NCBI GenBank assembly: GCA_002869305.1
Contig: PKTC01000235.1
Location: 1-6,847, forward strand
DNA from: Marinilabiliales bacterium
GTDB lineage: Bacteria; Bacteroidota; Bacteroidia; Bacteroidales; UBA12077
Direction of reading: 5' to 3'
DNA length: 6,847 bases
Below, in pieces: positions 5,102 to 6,847 of this stretch. The position numbers were made by a program, and so were the translations under genes. Every line of letters begins with the position of its first letter. Positions within the stretch are counted from its first letter, which is position 1. Under the pieces are notes generated by a model. That model ran no database searches, was not told the DNA's origin, and worked only from the letters and a program-made list of their open reading frames with translations.

Positions 5102-6814
5102 ATGAAAAATCTATTAAAATTTATTGCATTTGCACTTATAGCAATTCTTGTTTTTAATTCTTGTGAGGATAATTACACTGAAGAAGATGCTATGCAAGCA
5201 CTACAAAAAGTTGATCTTATTGTAGCTGTAACAGATAAATCAAACTATGATCAAGCCGTGGATGGAGCAACCGTTAGTACAGTTATTGATGGTGTAAGCG
5301 TTGAAAAAACAACAGATGCTACAGGTCAGGTGACTTTTGAAGATGTTAAAATTGGCGGTAATCTTAATGTATATGTAACTAAAGCAGACTATACCACAAC
5401 TTTCACCACAGTTAATACAACACCTTCTGATTACAGACAAGCGAGCGTTTCAACGAGCGTTTCTATATATTCCTTATCCGACGAAAGTCTTGTTACCGTT
5501 AAAGGACAATTGACAATTGAAACTGACCTTACAAACAGAACTAAAGAAGTTGTTGAAGGAGCCGAAGTAAGAGTATATAATCAGTATTTACCAAATGGAG
5601 GTGCTAAGGTTTTTGTTGGGATTTCAGATGCAGAAGGTAAATATGAAATTAAAGTACCGGTTAATTCAACTGGTAATGATTATTTAAATGTTCGTTTTCA
5701 TTCTTTAGATACTGTTTCAAGAACTGTAGGAGTAAATATAAACAATCATTACTCCGTGGTAACGCAAAATGCCTTTTATGACATTGAAGGAAACAACAAC
5801 CCAACAGATATTCCAGCAGTTCCAAGTGCCCTAATAACAATTGGTGCTCCAGCTGCATTAGGAACAGGGTTTGAGATTTCTACAGAAATTGATACTTCTA
5901 CATCTCGATTAACAGATGCAACAGGTAACTATTGGAATATGAATATGCTAAATGCAGGATCTGGTTATTTTCCAAATATTACTGGAAGTGATACAACGGT
6001 TTGGGTTTTCTTTTCTCCAGATACCAAAGGACTTGACACTGCTCGTGTTCAGTTAACCTTTGAAAAGAATGGTGGACTTGTTAGTATTGATGGCATGTTA
6101 GATTATGGAACATGGAATGGTCGCTATGCAAAATATTCTGCAAAACCTACAATTGATCTTAATATTGGCGGTGGTACAGGTGCTGAGATTTATTATAATT
6201 TTAGACTATATTACAACATATTAATAAGTAACAATGGTTCAGGATATATCACTTTACCTACGGTTATAAAAACGTATACATCATTGGGCGTGCAGAGCAT
6301 TAATACTTATAGTTTATCTTCTTATGCATTTATTAATAATGGAAGTATATATTCTAATACTGGTGGAAAACTTTCAATGGAAGGCAGATATGATAGTGCT
6401 CCGACATTTACAATTGTAGTTGATGAAAGTGCACAAGCAAATGCCTATTTTATTCCATCATGGATGAACTCAGACAGCACATTAGATGCAGGAGACTACA
6501 GTTGGATTTCTCAAGGTAATAATTACGAACCAAATAACCCCCCAACTGTGACAATTACTTCTTTAGCTGGTTATGGATCAGGAGCGGAATTTAGGGCAGA
6601 AGTGCTTTCAACTGGAGTTATTAATAACCTGGAATTGATTAATACTGGTCAAGGTTATGCAAGAAATATAAATGATTTCAGGAGCAGTGGAACTACAGGT
6701 AATTACTCTGGGGACTATAGTTCATATTCAAATTCAAATTTATATAATGTTCTTCCTGGGGACTCATACACAGTAAATGCTTACTATGGAACAGGTCAAG
6801 TTATCGAAGAGTAG
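5102..6814 (+). CDS. Repeat-containing lipoprotein with carboxypeptidase-regulatory-like domains, function unknown
   Basis: 570 residues, complete. Residues 1-21 are a lipoprotein signal peptide with lipobox F-N-S-C21; the following E-D-N and E-E-D residues resemble the acidic export signal that sends Bacteroidota lipoproteins to the cell surface. Residues about 37-97 form a first beta-sandwich like carboxypeptidase-regulatory or CNA-B domains (V-D-G-A-T-V, T-D-A-T-G-Q-V-T-F-E-D-V). A second follows at about 131-215 (V-K-G-Q-L, V-E-G-A-E-V-R-V-Y, S-D-A-E-G-K-Y-E-I). Residues 241-519 hold about six degenerate repeats with G-S-G-Y or G-R-Y ends, and residues 520-570 form a polar tail rich in S, N, G and Y. 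No catalytic motif and no cysteine other than C21 are seen. It follows the barrel gene after 46 nt of A/T-rich DNA and is likely co-transcribed. I do not recognise the whole protein; a surface-binding or structural role is inference. The 33 nt after its stop show no terminator. Confidence 0.85.
   Translation: MKNLLKFIAFALIAILVFNSCEDNYTEEDAMQALQKVDLIVAVTDKSNYDQAVDGATVSTVIDGVSVEKTTDATGQVTFEDVKIGGNLNVYVTKADYTTTFTTVNTTPSDYRQASVSTSVSIYSLSDESLVTVKGQLTIETDLTNRTKEVVEGAEVRVYNQYLPNGGAKVFVGISDAEGKYEIKVPVNSTGNDYLNVRFHSLDTVSRTVGVNINNHYSVVTQNAFYDIEGNNNPTDIPAVPSALITIGAPAALGTGFEISTEIDTSTSRLTDATGNYWNMNMLNAGSGYFPNITGSDTTVWVFFSPDTKGLDTARVQLTFEKNGGLVSIDGMLDYGTWNGRYAKYSAKPTIDLNIGGGTGAEIYYNFRLYYNILISNNGSGYITLPTVIKTYTSLGVQSINTYSLSSYAFINNGSIYSNTGGKLSMEGRYDSAPTFTIVVDESAQANAYFIPSWMNSDSTLDAGDYSWISQGNNYEPNNPPTVTITSLAGYGSGAEFRAEVLSTGVINNLELINTGQGYARNINDFRSSGTTGNYSGDYSSYSNSNLYNVLPGDSYTVNAYYGTGQVIEE
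5822..6658 (+). repeat. Six degenerate repeats of about 45 residues in the lipoprotein
   Basis: Residues 241-519 of the lipoprotein can be divided into about six units (241-289, 290-342, 343-382, 383-430, 431-475, 476-519). The shared pattern is P-T-(V/I/F)-x-(I/L), a G-x-G-(A/F) turn, an alternating strand, then N-x-G-(S/Q)-G-Y or G-R-Y. Clear ends are G-S-G-Y at 286-289 and 379-382 (with an N/G before it) and G-Q-G-Y at 516-519; weaker ends are G-R-Y at 340-342 and 428-430 and G-N-N-Y at 472-475. P-T starts are seen at 349, 386, 434 and 481. Clear G-x-G-(A/F) turns occur in units 1, 3 and 6 (G-T-G-F, G-T-G-A, G-S-G-A). Units 2, 4 and 5 are the most degenerate. The repeats are not visible at DNA level, so the duplication is old. 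Confidence 0.65.
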
Positions 6815-6847
6815 TAATCATAGAAAAATTAATAAATAGTTAACATA

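Noticed and set aside
5240..5858. Minus-strand frames (5240-5440 and 5661-5858) inside the lipoprotein gene
   Set aside because: Antisense shadows without motifs or gene-like context.

Overview
The window looks like chromosomal DNA from a low-GC member of the Bacteroidota, probably an anaerobe or microaerobe. The evidence is a protein ending in a type IX secretion (T9SS) type A sorting domain, a PorT-like outer-membrane barrel, a Bacteroidota-style lipoprotein with an acidic stretch after the lipobox cysteine, A/T-rich start regions without clear Shine-Dalgarno sites, and a rubrerythrin. A marine Marinilabiliales-type organism is my guess at a finer placement and is not proven by the sequence.

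Left region (1-2706, + strand): the C-terminal 901 residues of a large secreted surface protein whose start lies outside the window. It is built of tandem modules of about 182-187 residues. Each module is a PKD/Ig-like half followed by a CARDB-like half, with exactly two cysteines per module, and the chain ends in a T9SS sorting domain. A strong hairpin at 2720-2754, flanked by A's on one side and T's on the other, can terminate this gene and the convergent gene to its right.

Middle region (2758-3985, - strand): two redox genes. Rubrerythrin (3410-3985) has all the expected diiron and rubredoxin-type ligands and is followed by its own intrinsic terminator (3354-3383). Downstream of that lies a small FMN-dependent nitroreductase-family protein (2758-3324). 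Together they suggest defence against peroxide and handling of oxidants in an oxygen-sensitive cell.

The divergent intergenic region (3986-4296) contains several palindromes. One, 4077-4094, has a TACAnnTGTA core like the operators of BlaI/MecI/CopY repressors and lies just upstream of the likely rubrerythrin promoter. Another overlaps that promoter's -7 element.

Right region (4297-6814, + strand): a likely two-gene operon encoding a 252-residue outer-membrane beta-barrel protein and, 46 nt later, a 570-residue lipoprotein. The lipoprotein carries two carboxypeptidase-regulatory-like (CNA-B-like) beta-sandwich domains followed by about six degenerate repeats of roughly 45 residues, each of the form P-T-V-T-I ... 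G-(S)-G-A ... N-x-G-S-G-Y. I do not recognise this lipoprotein as a characterised family. The barrel/lipoprotein pair is the best candidate in the window for an undescribed cell-surface system.
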